From Phaeovulum molybdatiresistens (GTDB lineage: Bacteria > Pseudomonadota > Alphaproteobacteria > Rhodobacterales > Rhodobacteraceae), in the NCBI RefSeq assembly GCF_023544865.1, contig NZ_JAMJFX010000001.1, forward strand, positions 402,758-466,757: a DNA stretch of 64,000 nucleotides. The letters run 5' to 3'. Every line of letters begins with the position of its first letter. The stretch's first letter is position 1. A program made the translations under genes and the position numbers. The notes below the pieces were generated by a model. It was not told the origin of the DNA. It saw only the letters and a program-made list of their open reading frames with translations, and made no database searches. Shown one piece after another: positions 63,857 to 64,000 of the stretch.

Positions 63857-64000
63857 GTTATGCGCAGAAGTTGGTGACGCTTGATCAGGCGGCGGCTTGA
63901 AGGTGACGGAGACCGTCGCGGAGCTCAATCCCTTGGATGATCTCGGGCGGACGGTTTTGGCCGTCGAGTTTTCGCCATTTTTTCTGCGCCGACATCATCA
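63855..64000 (-). mobile_element. Second IS256-type element, right edge of window
   Basis: The terminus GAGTTATGCGCAGAAGTTGG (from 63855) resembles IS256-type ends, and the element continues past the window. It carries the 3' end of a transposase gene on the minus strand. Its orientation and sequence differ from the complete element at 56.9 kb, so it is not a copy of that one. Confidence 0.55.
63885..64000 (-). CDS. Transposase, C-terminal end only
   Basis: The last 37 codons within the window read MMSAQKKWRKLDGQ, then NRPPEIIQGIELRDGLRHLQAAA and a stop at 63887-63885. The KWRKLDGQNR...I.G...RDG pattern is the typical C-terminus of one IS256 transposase group. The rest lies outside the window. 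Confidence 0.65.
   Translation of the reverse strand, partial: MMSAQKKWRKLDGQNRPPEIIQGIELRDGLRHLQAAA

Noticed and set aside
63482..63928. 148-residue open frame on the minus strand
   Set aside because: Overlaps the signal-peptide ORF and the IS end on the other strand, with Arg/Pro-rich shadow composition and no motif.

Overview
This window is high-GC chromosomal DNA from an alphaproteobacterium, almost certainly of the Rhodobacteraceae/Paracoccaceae. The evidence is the opgG-opgI-opgH-opgC order known from Rhodobacter sphaeroides, a MipZ division-site ATPase, a DUF6173 protein, a 44-residue aa3-oxidase subunit IV, an alphaproteobacterial-type GshA, a zinc-less L31, and pgsA-moaD-moaE following uvrC. 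No rRNA, tRNA or CRISPR array was found.

Region 1 (about 1-20 kb) is housekeeping. It holds a lipoprotein and an oxidase subunit, an acyl-CoA dehydrogenase/metallo-hydrolase/DUF6173 operon, a threonylcarbamoyl-AMP synthase, YqgE, a DsbD-like protein and a uracil-DNA glycosylase. Then come pyrB with a dihydroorotase-like partner that lacks the metal ligands, plsY, the rsmE-orf-gshA operon divergent from ubiA, an OmpA-family protein, an S49 peptidase, a Ca2+/cation antiporter and an SDR. Region 2 (20-34 kb) carries uvrC, gdhA, pgsA-moaD-moaE, an amino-acid-oxidase-like flavoprotein, mnmD, a DMT exporter, a lytic transglycosylase, dapA and a glutamine-synthetase-like/aminotransferase pair.

Region 3 (33.7-45 kb) has two envelope and ion-homeostasis operons facing away from each other: a six-gene Mrp-type Na+/H+ antiporter (A/B fused, C, D, E, F, G) and the osmoregulated periplasmic glucan operon opgGIHC. 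Region 4 (45-54 kb) has a LysR/azoreductase pair, ffh, a GNAT protein, chorismate mutase, and the translation cluster rpsP-rimM-(sulfotransferase)-trmD-rplS-rpmE, followed by mipZ.

Region 5 (54-64 kb) begins with a flavin amine oxidase divergent from a GntR regulator and then becomes accessory and degenerate. It contains an intact IS256-family element, tandem short repeats, a cut ORF, a crcB/DUF190 fluoride-exporter remnant with an in-frame stop, and a CYTH-domain pseudogene with a frameshift and a stop, apparently fused to the start of a CorA-type gene. After these come four envelope-directed proteins (two of unknown function, an M48-like YARHG protein, an M15 peptidase). The window ends in a second IS256-type element that seems to truncate a His/Met-rich secreted protein.

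A dispersed hairpin-bearing repeat occurs at least five times between genes, three of them between convergent genes, where it probably serves as a bidirectional terminator. I found no clearly new multi-gene system. The best leads are the apparently inactive dihydroorotase homologue beside pyrB, the repeat family, the decayed fluoride-export locus, the uracil-DNA glycosylase without cluster cysteines, and the duplicated leader of mrpA.
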